A stretch of DNA of 38,467 nucleotides from Gammaproteobacteria bacterium (lineage in GTDB: Bacteria; Pseudomonadota; Gammaproteobacteria; GCA-002705445; GCA-002716945), in NCBI GenBank assembly GCA_002698665.1, contig NZZP01000003.1, forward strand, positions 1 through 38,467. The letters are read 5' to 3'. A program made the position numbers and the translations under genes. Shown piece by piece: positions 7,327 to 17,200 of the stretch. Below the pieces are notes generated by a model. The model was not told where the DNA came from. It searched no databases and saw nothing but the letters and a program-made list of their open reading frames with translations. Every line of letters starts with the position of its first letter. The first letter of the stretch is position 1.

Positions 7327-8759
7327 ATTTAATATTACTGCATTTAATTTTTTTATTAGTAGGTATGTTTGTTTTATATGCCTCTAGAAATAATAATCTT
7401 AATCAAGTTTTCTATATAATGATATGTTTTGTATCTCTAATTTTTGCTATATTAATATCTAATACCATAGATGTAGCAAAACCCAATTCCATTGATGTTT
7501 ACAATATTATTCAAGATATACCAATATCTTTTGGCTTAGACTTTTTAGGAATAATATTTTTATTTATTTCAAATTCATTATGGTTAATGGTTTCTCTATT
7601 TTCACTGAGTTACTTAAAGCTAAACTCTTATCAGGAAAAGTATAAATTTTACTTTTTCTTTACATTAGCAATGTTTTCAACAAATGCTATAATTTATTCA
7701 TCTAATATTCTAACAACATTTATTTTCTATGAAATTTTAACACTATCTACCTATCCGCTAGTTACATTTAAAAATAATGAAGAGTCTCTTAAGAAGGGAA
7801 AAATATATTTATATTATTTATTGGGTACATCAATTATATTTTTTCTACCCGCTATGATTATAACATATCTAATTTCAGGTACATTGGATTATACTAATGG
7901 AGGATTTTTACAAAACCAAGATCACAGCATCTTATTTTTATTATTTATTCTCTATTTGTTTGGAGTTGCAAAGTCTGCATTAATGCCTTTTCATAAATGG
8001 CTGCCTTCAGCTATGGTAGCGCCCACACCCGTCAGCGCATTGCTACATGCTGTTGCAGTTGTAAAATCAGGGGTATTTATATTGATGAAAATAATATTAT
8101 TAGTTTTTGGATCGACTACCCTGCTAAGTACAGGACTTGATACTGTTTTAATAACTCTAGCATCATTGACTATAATCATTTCTTCTATAATTGCAATCTA
8201 TCAAGACAACATTAAACTGCGTTTAGCTTATTCAACAATAGGACAACTATCATATATCTTGCTGGCAACTGCCATTATGTCCTCTTATTCTATTTTAGCC
8301 GCGGTTCTTCATCTAATATTTCATGCATTAGGGAAAGTAATGTTATTTCTTAGTGCTGGTATCATAACTACACAAACAGGAATAAAAAAAGTTAGTGAAA
8401 TGGATAATCTGTCAGCTAAGTTACCATATACATGTTTAGTAATATTAGTAGGTGCATTTATTATGATTGGCTTGCCACCTACTATAGGGTTCATTAGCAA
8501 ATGGTATCTTATAAGTGGCATTATAGATTCAGGAAAGATTAATATCTTAATTATTATTCTTGTCAGCACATTACTTAATGCTGGGTACTACTTTCCAATG
8601 ATTTATCGATCTTATTTTAAAACTGCCCCCATAAGCAATGTGTCATCTGTAGAGAATATTGGCCTTATTTTACCGGTTCTACTCATAGCTGTAGTATCAG
8701 TGCTATTATTTTTTAATGTAGATTTTATAATTAACTTTATTAATAGGTATATATTTTAA
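7323..8759 (+). CDS. Second large antiporter-like subunit (proton_antipo_M family)
   Basis: A 478-aa membrane protein of the same family as its neighbour but closer in its helix 7-8 region to NuoL/MrpA: PFHKWLPSAMVAPTPVSALLHAVAVVKSGVF. The key residues are present: Glu137 (FIFYEILTLSTY), Lys217 (GVAKSALMPFHKWL), Lys248 (VVKSGVF) and Lys393 (GFISKWYLI). So it looks competent for proton movement. It may stand in for the N-terminal antiporter part of MrpA, whose C-terminal part is encoded separately in this operon; that is inference. It overlaps mrpD by 4 nt and ends 1 nt before the small 72-aa gene. Confidence 0.9.
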   Translation: MNLILLHLIFLLVGMFVLYASRNNNLNQVFYIMICFVSLIFAILISNTIDVAKPNSIDVYNIIQDIPISFGLDFLGIIFLFISNSLWLMVSLFSLSYLKLNSYQEKYKFYFFFTLAMFSTNAIIYSSNILTTFIFYEILTLSTYPLVTFKNNEESLKKGKIYLYYLLGTSIIFFLPAMIITYLISGTLDYTNGGFLQNQDHSILFLLFILYLFGVAKSALMPFHKWLPSAMVAPTPVSALLHAVAVVKSGVFILMKIILLVFGSTTLLSTGLDTVLITLASLTIIISSIIAIYQDNIKLRLAYSTIGQLSYILLATAIMSSYSILAAVLHLIFHALGKVMLFLSAGIITTQTGIKKVSEMDNLSAKLPYTCLVILVGAFIMIGLPPTIGFISKWYLISGIIDSGKINILIIILVSTLLNAGYYFPMIYRSYFKTAPISNVSSVENIGLILPVLLIAVVSVLLFFNVDFIINFINRYIF

Positions 8760-8760
8760 A

Positions 8761-8979
8761 ATGAATGATAGAAACAAAATATTTTATACTCTACTGTTGC
8801 TGATTAACTTAGCACCATACTTATATGGATTCTATGATTTTGATAAAGTTAATTTTGGTATAGATAATTTTATTGGTTTCTATGCGATTTTTGGATTTAT
8901 AGCATGCTTGGCATTAATTATATTAGCCAAATTACTAGCAATATTTTTAAAGAAAGGGGAGACATACTATGATGAATAG
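8761..8979 (+). CDS. Small two-helix membrane protein of the antiporter operon
   Basis: A 72-aa protein with two hydrophobic segments (about residues 8-25 and 38-60) and a charged tail ending ETYYDE. From memory, comparable operons in other proteobacteria carry a small protein in this slot with the pattern YGF.AC.AL...AK.L followed by a tail with E.YYD. The equivalent here is FGFIACLALIILAK ... KKGETYYDE. It lies 1 nt after the second large subunit and overlaps the third by 11 nt, so it is almost certainly co-translated and probably a structural subunit. No catalytic residues are recognisable and no function is known to me. Confidence 0.75.
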   Translation: MNDRNKIFYTLLLLINLAPYLYGFYDFDKVNFGIDNFIGFYAIFGFIACLALIILAKLLAIFLKKGETYYDE

Positions 8980-10636
8980 TCTCTTGATGCATCCCGGAGT
9001 ACCTTTAATTATTGCATCGATATTAATATTAATTTTTAAAGGAAAAGCAAATATTCTGTCTCTAGGAGCAATATTGGTATCCTTTGTTTTACTAATATTA
9101 TTCTTACCTGCTAATAATCTCGAATTTATTTTTCTTGACTATAACTTTATCTTTTTTGATTACAGTAAACTTTCATTTCTGTTTTGTTTAGTATTTCTAC
9201 TGATAGCTTTACTTGGAAAGATATTTTCAATATATAGAGATTGTTATAAAGAAAAAGCATTAATTTTACTCTATATTGCATCTTCAATTACAGTCATATT
9301 TTCTGGTGATTTTATAACTCTTTATATCTTTTGGGAGATAATGGCTATTTCATCTTCAATGATAATATGGTCGTCAGGAACCAAACAAGCAAGTAAAGCA
9401 GGAATACGATATTTACAAGTACATTTGTTTGGCGGTGTTATTTTATTAATGGGCATAATTGGCTTATATATGGATACCGGCAACCTGCAAATAAGACATT
9501 TAGATTTATACTCTTGGTACAACTGGCTGATGCTGACCGGTTTTTTATTGAATGCAGGCGCACCTCCTTTCTCGCATTGGTTGCCAGATGCATATCCTGA
9601 AGGAAGTTATTCTTCAACAATATTCTTATCGGCATACACAACTAAAACATCAGTATTTATTTTAATAATGACTTTTGCTGGTGAAGAAATATTAATATAT
9701 TTTGGATTGTACATGATTATGTATGGAATTATCTATGCCCTTTTAGAAAATGATATTAGAAAAATTTTATCCTATAGCATTGTTAATCAAGTAGGTTTCA
9801 TGATCGTAGGAATTGGAATAGGGACAGAATTAGCTATTAATGGAGCTTCTGCACACGCATTTTCACATATAATCTACAAGGGGTTGTTATTAATGTCAGC
9901 CGGAAGTGTGATTTATATGATTAATAAACGAAAATGTACAGATGTAGGCGGTCTATATAAAACTATGCCAATTACAGCAACATGTGGAATTATTGGTGCT
10001 CTTGCAATCTCAGCGTTTCCTCTAACATCTGGATTTATTTCTAAGTCTATGATTTTGGATTCAAGTATTAATCAGAATCTGATATATGTCTGGGTGCTTT
10101 TACTCATAGGTTCTGCTGGAGTTTTTCTTCATGCAGGAATAAAGTTTCCTTGGTTTGTATTCTTTCATAGAGATAAAAATATAATTACAACCGATCCTCC
10201 AATGTATATGAAACTATCGATGATTACAGCATCCATAATATGTATTGGAATTGGAATATTCCCTGCTATATTGTATGACATTCTTCCTTATGCAACAAAC
10301 TATGTACCGTATACTGGCAATCATGTTATTAGTCAACTTCATCTGTTGATATTTTCTGGACTAGCATTTTTTATCTCTCTTAAATATTTAGAAAGGACGT
10401 TAACAATAACTCTAGACTTTGATTGGGTATATAGAGATAAAGGCAGGTACATTAATAAGCTTGTTGTTTTAATGCAAACTTTATTAAATAATTTAATGCT
10501 TAAAATGAGTTTAAAAAATATTAAAGGTAAATTTTTAGTATTTGAAAACTATGTCATGAGGCAGGCTACAGTTTCAGTCATGGTTACATTAGTATTAATT
10601 ACACTAACAGTATTCCTTTTACTTAATATTATTTAG
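8969..10636 (+). CDS. Third large antiporter-like subunit, lacking the helix-7 lysine
   Basis: A 555-aa proton_antipo_M family protein, longest of the three. Glu123 (YIFWEIMAISSS), Lys226 (YTTKTSVF) and Lys359 (TSGFISKSMI) are conserved. The helix-7 motif reads LLNAGAPPFSHWLPDAYPEG, with Asn195 where the other two subunits have Lys. I believe the Asn is a trait of this subfamily, but that is from memory. A C-terminal extension (residues about 440-555) contains further helices. Two ATGs, 8969 and 8972, are possible; GGGGAG 7 nt before 8969 favours the first. The 3' end overlaps the tail of convergent pmbA by 8 nt, so no terminator lies between them. Confidence 0.9.
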   Translation: MMNSLLMHPGVPLIIASILILIFKGKANILSLGAILVSFVLLILFLPANNLEFIFLDYNFIFFDYSKLSFLFCLVFLLIALLGKIFSIYRDCYKEKALILLYIASSITVIFSGDFITLYIFWEIMAISSSMIIWSSGTKQASKAGIRYLQVHLFGGVILLMGIIGLYMDTGNLQIRHLDLYSWYNWLMLTGFLLNAGAPPFSHWLPDAYPEGSYSSTIFLSAYTTKTSVFILIMTFAGEEILIYFGLYMIMYGIIYALLENDIRKILSYSIVNQVGFMIVGIGIGTELAINGASAHAFSHIIYKGLLLMSAGSVIYMINKRKCTDVGGLYKTMPITATCGIIGALAISAFPLTSGFISKSMILDSSINQNLIYVWVLLLIGSAGVFLHAGIKFPWFVFFHRDKNIITTDPPMYMKLSMITASIICIGIGIFPAILYDILPYATNYVPYTGNHVISQLHLLIFSGLAFFISLKYLERTLTITLDFDWVYRDKGRYINKLVVLMQTLLNNLMLKMSLKNIKGKFLVFENYVMRQATVSVMVTLVLITLTVFLLLNII

Positions 10637-11957
10637 TACCCCCAATTGTGATATCCTTGATGAGTATTGAACCTGTTCGTATACGCCCTCTTATATCTAT
10701 GTCATCACCTAGTGCTACAATATTTTTAAACATTTTTAATAAATTTGATGCTACTGTGATTTCGGTTACAGGATGTTTTATTTCTCCATCCTTAATAAGA
10801 TACCCAAAGGCTCCACGCGAATAGTCGCCTGTTAATGTATTAGCTCCACTGCCCATCATATCAGTAATAAATATACCATCTTCCATTGTAGAAATTATAT
10901 TTTTTGTAAGTGATCTATCGGTATCTATTATAATATTAGTCAATGAACCATTTCCCGTACATTCCATTTTTAATTTTCTTGAAGAATAAGTATCCAACAA
11001 ATAGGTTTTCAATATACCTTTAGATATAATATCTTTTTTACATGTCAAGACCCCATCAATATCATAGGGTCTTGTTGCAGGCCCACCCTCAAGGAGAGGT
11101 TCTTCTCTTATGTTGAGAAAATTAGGGAATATTGTTTCTTCAAGTTTGTTTAAAAGAAAACTTGATTTTTTATAAATTGAAGAACCATCAATAGCTCCCA
11201 AAAAGTTTGATATAATAGACTGAGCCATTTCTGGTGAAAATAAAACCGGACACGCGCGCGTCTTAATTGTTTTGGCGCCCAGTCTAGAGACTGCTCTTCT
11301 AGCAGCTATTCTACCAATATCTTTAGCATTCTCTATGCTATCAAGGTCTCTTGTAGAAGAATACCAGTAGTCTCTTTCCATTAATTTATCCTGCTCTGCT
11401 AAAGCAATGCAGGATAGCGAATAATCAGTTGATTTATACGAGCCATAAGCCCCATTAGAATTCAAGATAATATTTTTTTGATTGGAATATGAAAATGTTG
11501 ATCCCTCAGAATTTGTTATTCTGTTATCAAAACTGAAAGCTTCACTTTCACATTCAATTGTTTTATCGATAATTTCATTAATATCTAGTTTCTCTGGGTA
11601 ATAAATCCCTAAGTCAGTCCAATCATTTTTTGTATAGTTGGACTCAGGCAAGCCCTGACATTCATCCTGTTGAGTGTTGGTAGAAATATACTCAGCTTTC
11701 TCTATTGTTTTTTGTATACTCTCTAAGGATAGATTATTGGTTGAAGCAGTCCCTTTTTTATAATTATTATATACAGCTACCGCCAACCCAGTGTCTTGAT
11801 GATGTTCAATACTTTCTACTGATTTCGATCTAGATGTTACCGTAAAACCATCAGATAATGATAAAGAAAATACATATTGATAATCTGTCTTTAATTTAGA
11901 AAGTAAGTTTTGTATCAGATTTTTATATTTGTCAGCATCCGGTGTATTTGATGTCAA
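10629..11957 (-). CDS. pmbA: Metalloprotease TldE/PmbA subunit
   Basis: PmbA (TldE) is the non-catalytic partner of TldD in a heteromeric zinc protease that processes unfolded or modified peptides. The 442-aa protein aligns well by eye with E. coli PmbA across its length: TNSEGSTFSYSNQ, MERDYWYSSTRDL, ARRAVSRLGAKTIKT, ILKTYLLDTYSSRKL, GANTLTGDYSRGAFGYLI, HPVTEITVASNLL. The HExxxH motif of TldD is absent, as expected. The start is TTG at 11957, overlapping the tldD stop (TTGA), with GGGGGA about 9 nt upstream. Having pmbA directly after tldD lets the two subunits be made together. Confidence 0.95.
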   Translation of the reverse strand: MTSNTPDADKYKNLIQNLLSKLKTDYQYVFSLSLSDGFTVTSRSKSVESIEHHQDTGLAVAVYNNYKKGTASTNNLSLESIQKTIEKAEYISTNTQQDECQGLPESNYTKNDWTDLGIYYPEKLDINEIIDKTIECESEAFSFDNRITNSEGSTFSYSNQKNIILNSNGAYGSYKSTDYSLSCIALAEQDKLMERDYWYSSTRDLDSIENAKDIGRIAARRAVSRLGAKTIKTRACPVLFSPEMAQSIISNFLGAIDGSSIYKKSSFLLNKLEETIFPNFLNIREEPLLEGGPATRPYDIDGVLTCKKDIISKGILKTYLLDTYSSRKLKMECTGNGSLTNIIIDTDRSLTKNIISTMEDGIFITDMMGSGANTLTGDYSRGAFGYLIKDGEIKHPVTEITVASNLLKMFKNIVALGDDIDIRGRIRTGSILIKDITIGGTK

Positions 11958-13384
11958 ATTTTTGTTCCCCCAACTGTAATATCATCTATTTTTAGAGTGG
12001 GCTGACCTACGCCAACAGGTACACTTTGACCATCTTTTCCGCATGTGCCTACACCATCATCTAACTTAAGATCATTTCCGACCATAGAAACTTTTTTGAG
12101 CACTTCCGGTCCATTTCCAATTAATGTCATACCTTTTATCGCATGACTAATTTTACCATTAGCTATTTTATAAGCTTCCGAAGCCGTAAAAACAAACTGC
12201 CCATTCGTTATGTCAACCTGTCCACCGGAGAAATTTACAGCATAAATACCATTTTGAACTGATTCAATAATTTCACTAGGATTATATTTTCCAGGCCTCA
12301 TAAATGTATTTGTCATTCTTGGCATTGGCAAACATGAATAGTTTTCTCTTCTACCATTTCCAGTTGGTCCCGTCTTCATAAGTTTTGCATTTACTTTATC
12401 CTGCATATAACCTTTCAACACACCATTTTCTATAAGGGTATTGCATTGTGTCTCGCATCCTTCATCATCAAAAGACAGTGATCCTCGTCTTTTCGATATT
12501 GTTCCGTCATCAACAATAGTACATTGCGATGATGCGACTTTTTTTCCAATTAAGTTAGAAAATGCTGAAGTTTTTTTTCTATTAAAATCACCTTCTAATC
12601 CGTGTCCAATAGCCTCATGGAGAAGTACGCCAGGCCAACCTGGTCCAAGGACAACCGTCATGGCTCCAGCTTTTGCTTCTTGTGCAGACAAATTTACATC
12701 AGCTTGCCTGAGAGCCTCTTCTGCATATGTATATGCAATATCAGAATCAATTATATGGTCATATGAATATCTACCGCCTCCACCAGCTGATCCTCTCTCT
12801 CTTCTATCTCCTTTCTTTAGAATAACCATGACACTAAATCTTACTAGTGGTCTATCATCAAAAGCTTTAATTCCATCTGTGTTAGCAACAAATATTGAAT
12901 CGTAACTTCCTGCAAGACTAATAATCACTTGCTCGACCCTAGAATCTTTAGCTCTAATATGATTATCAATTTTTTTAAGAAACTTAACCTTTAAATCATC
13001 TTTTATACCGTCTATTGGTGATACTGGCTCATAAAGTTTTCTAATATTCTGTTCCTCACCTATTTTTATGAGTTTTTCTTTTCCAGATTTTGCTATACAT
13101 CTCGAGGTATTTGCTGCAGACATTAAATTATCGAACTCAAAATTATTGCTATATGCAAAACCAGACTTATCAGAGACAACCGATCTAATGCCGACTCCAC
13201 TATCTATACTAGAAGAACCATGTTTAACAATACCATCTTCTAGTTGCCAACTTTCGGATAATGTATGTTGAAAATATATATCAGCAAAATCTATATTTTT
13301 TGAACATGCAACTGATAATATCTTTGCTAATTTATCATCATTTAAATCATAATTATCAAGAATCAGGGTTTGTATAGTATTCAT
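11954..13384 (-). CDS. tldD: Metalloprotease TldD, catalytic subunit
   Basis: TldD is the zinc-bearing subunit of the TldD/TldE protease of the cytoplasm. The 476-aa length matches the family. The metal-binding HEAIGHGLEGDF motif is present, followed by the conserved KRRGSLSFDDEG and NGRRENYSCLPMPRMTNTFM segments, and the end VGQPTLKIDDITVGGTK. It starts at ATG 13384, within the stop of the upstream nitrilase gene (ATGA), with TAGGT about 7 nt before it. It is followed directly by pmbA. No frameshift or missing motif is seen. Confidence 0.96.
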   Translation of the reverse strand: MNTIQTLILDNYDLNDDKLAKILSVACSKNIDFADIYFQHTLSESWQLEDGIVKHGSSSIDSGVGIRSVVSDKSGFAYSNNFEFDNLMSAANTSRCIAKSGKEKLIKIGEEQNIRKLYEPVSPIDGIKDDLKVKFLKKIDNHIRAKDSRVEQVIISLAGSYDSIFVANTDGIKAFDDRPLVRFSVMVILKKGDRRERGSAGGGGRYSYDHIIDSDIAYTYAEEALRQADVNLSAQEAKAGAMTVVLGPGWPGVLLHEAIGHGLEGDFNRKKTSAFSNLIGKKVASSQCTIVDDGTISKRRGSLSFDDEGCETQCNTLIENGVLKGYMQDKVNAKLMKTGPTGNGRRENYSCLPMPRMTNTFMRPGKYNPSEIIESVQNGIYAVNFSGGQVDITNGQFVFTASEAYKIANGKISHAIKGMTLIGNGPEVLKKVSMVGNDLKLDDGVGTCGKDGQSVPVGVGQPTLKIDDITVGGTKI

Positions 13385-14199
13385 TTTTTACCTATTAAGT
13401 TTATATGTGATAGAACAGGAAATTTTTCTCTAATTGAGTGTAACTGTTTTAAATTAACATCCGCCTCAATAAAACCGCTACCAGAATCTATTCTTGATAG
13501 AACTTGTCCCCATGGGTTAACAATCATGCTATTTCCATAAGTTTGTCTACCACTTATATGATATCCTCCCTGACAAGCTGTGACAACATAACATAAATTT
13601 TCTATAGCTCTAGCTTTTACTAATGTTTCCCAGTGCACCTTTCCTGTTTGATGAGTAAAGGCTGCAGGCAAGACCATTATTTCTACCCCATGATCATGCT
13701 GTAATCTGTAAAGCTCAGGAAATCTCAAGTCATAGCAAATGGATAGCCCTATAATGCCTATGGGTGTCTGAATAACTTTAATTTCTTTCCCAGGTTTAAA
13801 GACCTTAGATTCAGCATATGACTCATTTGAATTAGGTAGTTGGACATCAAATAGGTGTATTTTATCATATCTACAGACAACATCGCCTGAATCATTATAT
13901 ACGAGTGTAGTCGAAGATACTTTACTGGATTGATTTGTCTTTAGAGGGATAGTGCCTGCTATAATCCATAATTTATATTTTTCTGAGCACTGAGAGAGAA
14001 AATCTTGTAATGGCCCACTTCCTTCAATTTCAGCATGCTCGATGAATTCCTGATCATTTTCAGGCATCAGAGCAAAATTCTCAGGTAGAACAACCATTTT
14101 TACATTTGTTTTTGATATATCTTTCAGATAACGTGAGACTTCAAGTAAGTTAGCTTGAATATTTGGCCCAGAAGTTAATTGAATAGATGCTATTGTCAT
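13381..14199 (-). CDS. Nitrilase-superfamily amidase (Nit1/deaminated glutathione amidase-like)
   Basis: This 272-aa carbon-nitrogen hydrolase has the full catalytic triad: Glu in VLPENFALM, Lys in DKIHLFDV, and Cys in GLSICYDLRFPELYR. The closest group I can recall is the Nit1/YbeM amidases that hydrolyse deaminated glutathione, a metabolite-repair reaction. The substrate is not proven by sequence. It sits between yhdP and tldD, an order I recall from other gammaproteobacteria. GGAGAG lies 5 nt before the ATG, and the stop overlaps the tldD start by 4 nt. Confidence 0.88.
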   Translation of the reverse strand: MTIASIQLTSGPNIQANLLEVSRYLKDISKTNVKMVVLPENFALMPENDQEFIEHAEIEGSGPLQDFLSQCSEKYKLWIIAGTIPLKTNQSSKVSSTTLVYNDSGDVVCRYDKIHLFDVQLPNSNESYAESKVFKPGKEIKVIQTPIGIIGLSICYDLRFPELYRLQHDHGVEIMVLPAAFTHQTGKVHWETLVKARAIENLCYVVTACQGGYHISGRQTYGNSMIVNPWGQVLSRIDSGSGFIEADVNLKQLHSIREKFPVLSHINLIGKK

Positions 14200-14234
14200 T
14201 ATTTCTCTCCAATACTATGTGTTCTTAGAATATA

Positions 14235-17200
14235 TTAATTTTCGATTGGTTTAAACGATTCAATTACGTTTATCTCAGGATTGTCCCATGATCCTTTTAT
14301 GGAATATTCAACAGCTGCTAACTGATTTGTATTAATACCCATCTCTTTTAATACTTTATCATAAAAGATGGATGCTACAGCACCTATAGGGCCTCCTAAA
14401 AGAGTCCCTGAAATAAGACTCATAGAAGATAAATCAGGTATGTAAATTAGTTCTTGGTCATGTGTCCTTTTTTTCAGACTAGATGATCCATTAATTCTCA
14501 TTTCACCAAAAGTACCCTTCAATACTAAATTATTGACTTCGGCTGATGAATCTAAGAAAATAAATTCCCCATTCATTGTCTCAAAAGATAAACCACTTGA
14601 AAAAAAATCACTGAAATCTAAAGTTAACCTCTTCTGAAGAGACGAGATACTAAATAAGCCTAGTAGTTGACCGATTGCCTTGGTTTGTTTAGTAACTTGT
14701 AAGAATTCACCATCCTTTAAGTCTAATATAATTTTTCCATCGAAAGTATCCAATGAAAAAATATCAGGTGAGCCTCTCCATTGGCCTATCAACTGAGATT
14801 TTAACTTTCCTTTCTTTATAACATCAGAGTAACCTAAATTACCTAAAGAAGTCCCAAAATTACCACTGGAAAAACTTGCGTCAAAAAATGTTAGTTGTCC
14901 ATTAGAGGAATTAATCCACTTTCCTGTACCTAGCATAGAAAGATGATTATTGTCAAAGCTGAGTCTTTCTATTACCATACCATCTGAAGCAGGGGCAGTC
15001 CTAATGACGAAATTATTAAAATAATATTTATTAATTTTAGCCTGATATATCTCTAAATTTAAAAATGGATAAACCATAGGGTCAGCTACACCCTCAAATT
15101 TATTTAAATCAAAATAATCTAATTTAGCATTAATCCTGTTTTCAGTATCAATGCTATCCGGCAGAGATAAATTACCTTTAATTGAGGGTGAATTTATTGC
15201 TATTAATAATCCATTTGAATTTGGTAATATCTTTAGCTTATATTCCTCAAAAATAATATTTAATGGGTTCTCTTTGTTATTATTGAGTTTAAAAGATATG
15301 TCAATATTTTTTTTTGTTTGTGCGACTTTTTTAAAAGGACTAATCATGTTAAATGACATTCCTTGCATATCAGATTTTAATCTAATATTTATGTCATCAA
15401 TATTTCTATATGTAAGCATCATATGAGTCTTTGACTCACCAGTGAATGACTGGAATAAATTATAGTTAGATATATGCTTTATCAAATCTGCAGTAACAGT
15501 ACCTTTGCTTTTCATGGAATAGCTAACTTGATTTTTTCTAATTTTGGTATCAAGAGACAACTGAAATGGAAGATTATTGATATAATATTCTGCCTCATTT
15601 ATATAGATATATTTATCATAGAAACCAATTCTAAGATTATTAGAATTAAAAGATAGATCCGGATTTTTATTACCCAAAACTAATTTATTTAAATTCAGAA
15701 TACCATAAGAATTTCTTTTTTTCTTTGAGGATACACTAATATATTTTAGATCATATTGAGAGTTAACTGATAAGCCAGATTCTTTAATATATTCTTTATA
15801 ATGAGAAGGTAAGTTTTTAAATATTGTTTTAAAATCACCACGAATATTAAATTTATATTTTTTATTCTGTTTAGATATATTTCCATATACTTTAATCGCT
15901 TGATTTTGATTGAAATATATATCTTGTGAACTCAATATTAAATTGCCATCTTTACTCCTATAGTTAATATTTCCAATTAGCGAATCAATTTTAAAATTAT
16001 CTTCACTCAGAGACATATCAATATTTTTACTATCAATAAGTATCGTGCCAAAATAAGATTCGCCAATAATTCTACCAGTCAAGTTATTCAAAGAAAAATC
16101 ATTAGATTCTTGATAATTCAATGATTTAAAATTCACTTGGTATCGCCTTTTCCTATTATCATTAATATCTCTGATTACTAAATCAGATAAAACTCCACCT
16201 TGGAATGGCTTGATACTAGAAAATAGTAGTGTCTTAGAAAAGTTAGGGAAAATCCTAGTCAGGTAATTAATATCATCAAGATTTATCTCGTCAACTGCTA
16301 TATCTGCTAAGCTAGCATCTTTTATAGTCATTAATATATTATTACTATCATAATCATTGTTCTTAGTCTTAAAATTCAATTTTCCTAAATGAATTTTTTT
16401 TATATTATTTATATTTTGATAGTCTATTTCAGTACTTAATTTTTCTATGTGATATTTTTCTTTAGTGAGGAGATTTTCAAGTTTTCCACTATCAATATTC
16501 AATAATCCCTTAACATCAATAAATGCATTATCCTGAATTTTTGCCCATAATGAATAATCAATACTATCTAATGATGCCGTAAGTTTGCTAGGAAGAATTG
16601 ATAAATCAGATGTATTAACATTTATACCTCGACTAAATATTATGCCATCAAATTTATTAGAAGAATTTATTTTAAATACGGAGGCTAAATGAATGACCTC
16701 AGTTGTATCTTGATGATTAAATGTTGAAAATATTTTTATATTGTCCAGTTCATTAAACACTACCATATTGATATTAAGCAGCTTATGGGTTATTTCTTTA
16801 TCTAAATCGTTGATCTGTATATTTGAATCTGAAATACGAAACTTAGTTGTATCTAATATAGTTTCATTAGCATTATCACCAGGTCTATAAGTATCTAATA
16901 AATCATAATCCTTCATATAAAGTTTATCATTTATATAGTCAAGAGTAATATCAGAATTAACGAGGTTTATTTCATAAGGAATAAATCTTTGACTATACAA
17001 AAGACTCATTAAATTAAATTGTAAAAGGATTCTTTCACCTTCAATTAAAATATCACTTGAATCTTTTTTGTATAATGAAAAATCTTTGAGAGCAATATGT
17101 ACATTGAGTCCATGCCATCTAGTTTCTAAATTATTGATATTTAAGTTGAGTCCAGATTTTTTTTCTACGATTGAAATTAAAGGTTTCGTATATGTGTTAG

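Noticed and set aside
12441-12905. 154-aa rightward ORF opposite tldD
   Set aside because: Antisense to the conserved TldD core, with a composition typical of a reverse-strand shadow.
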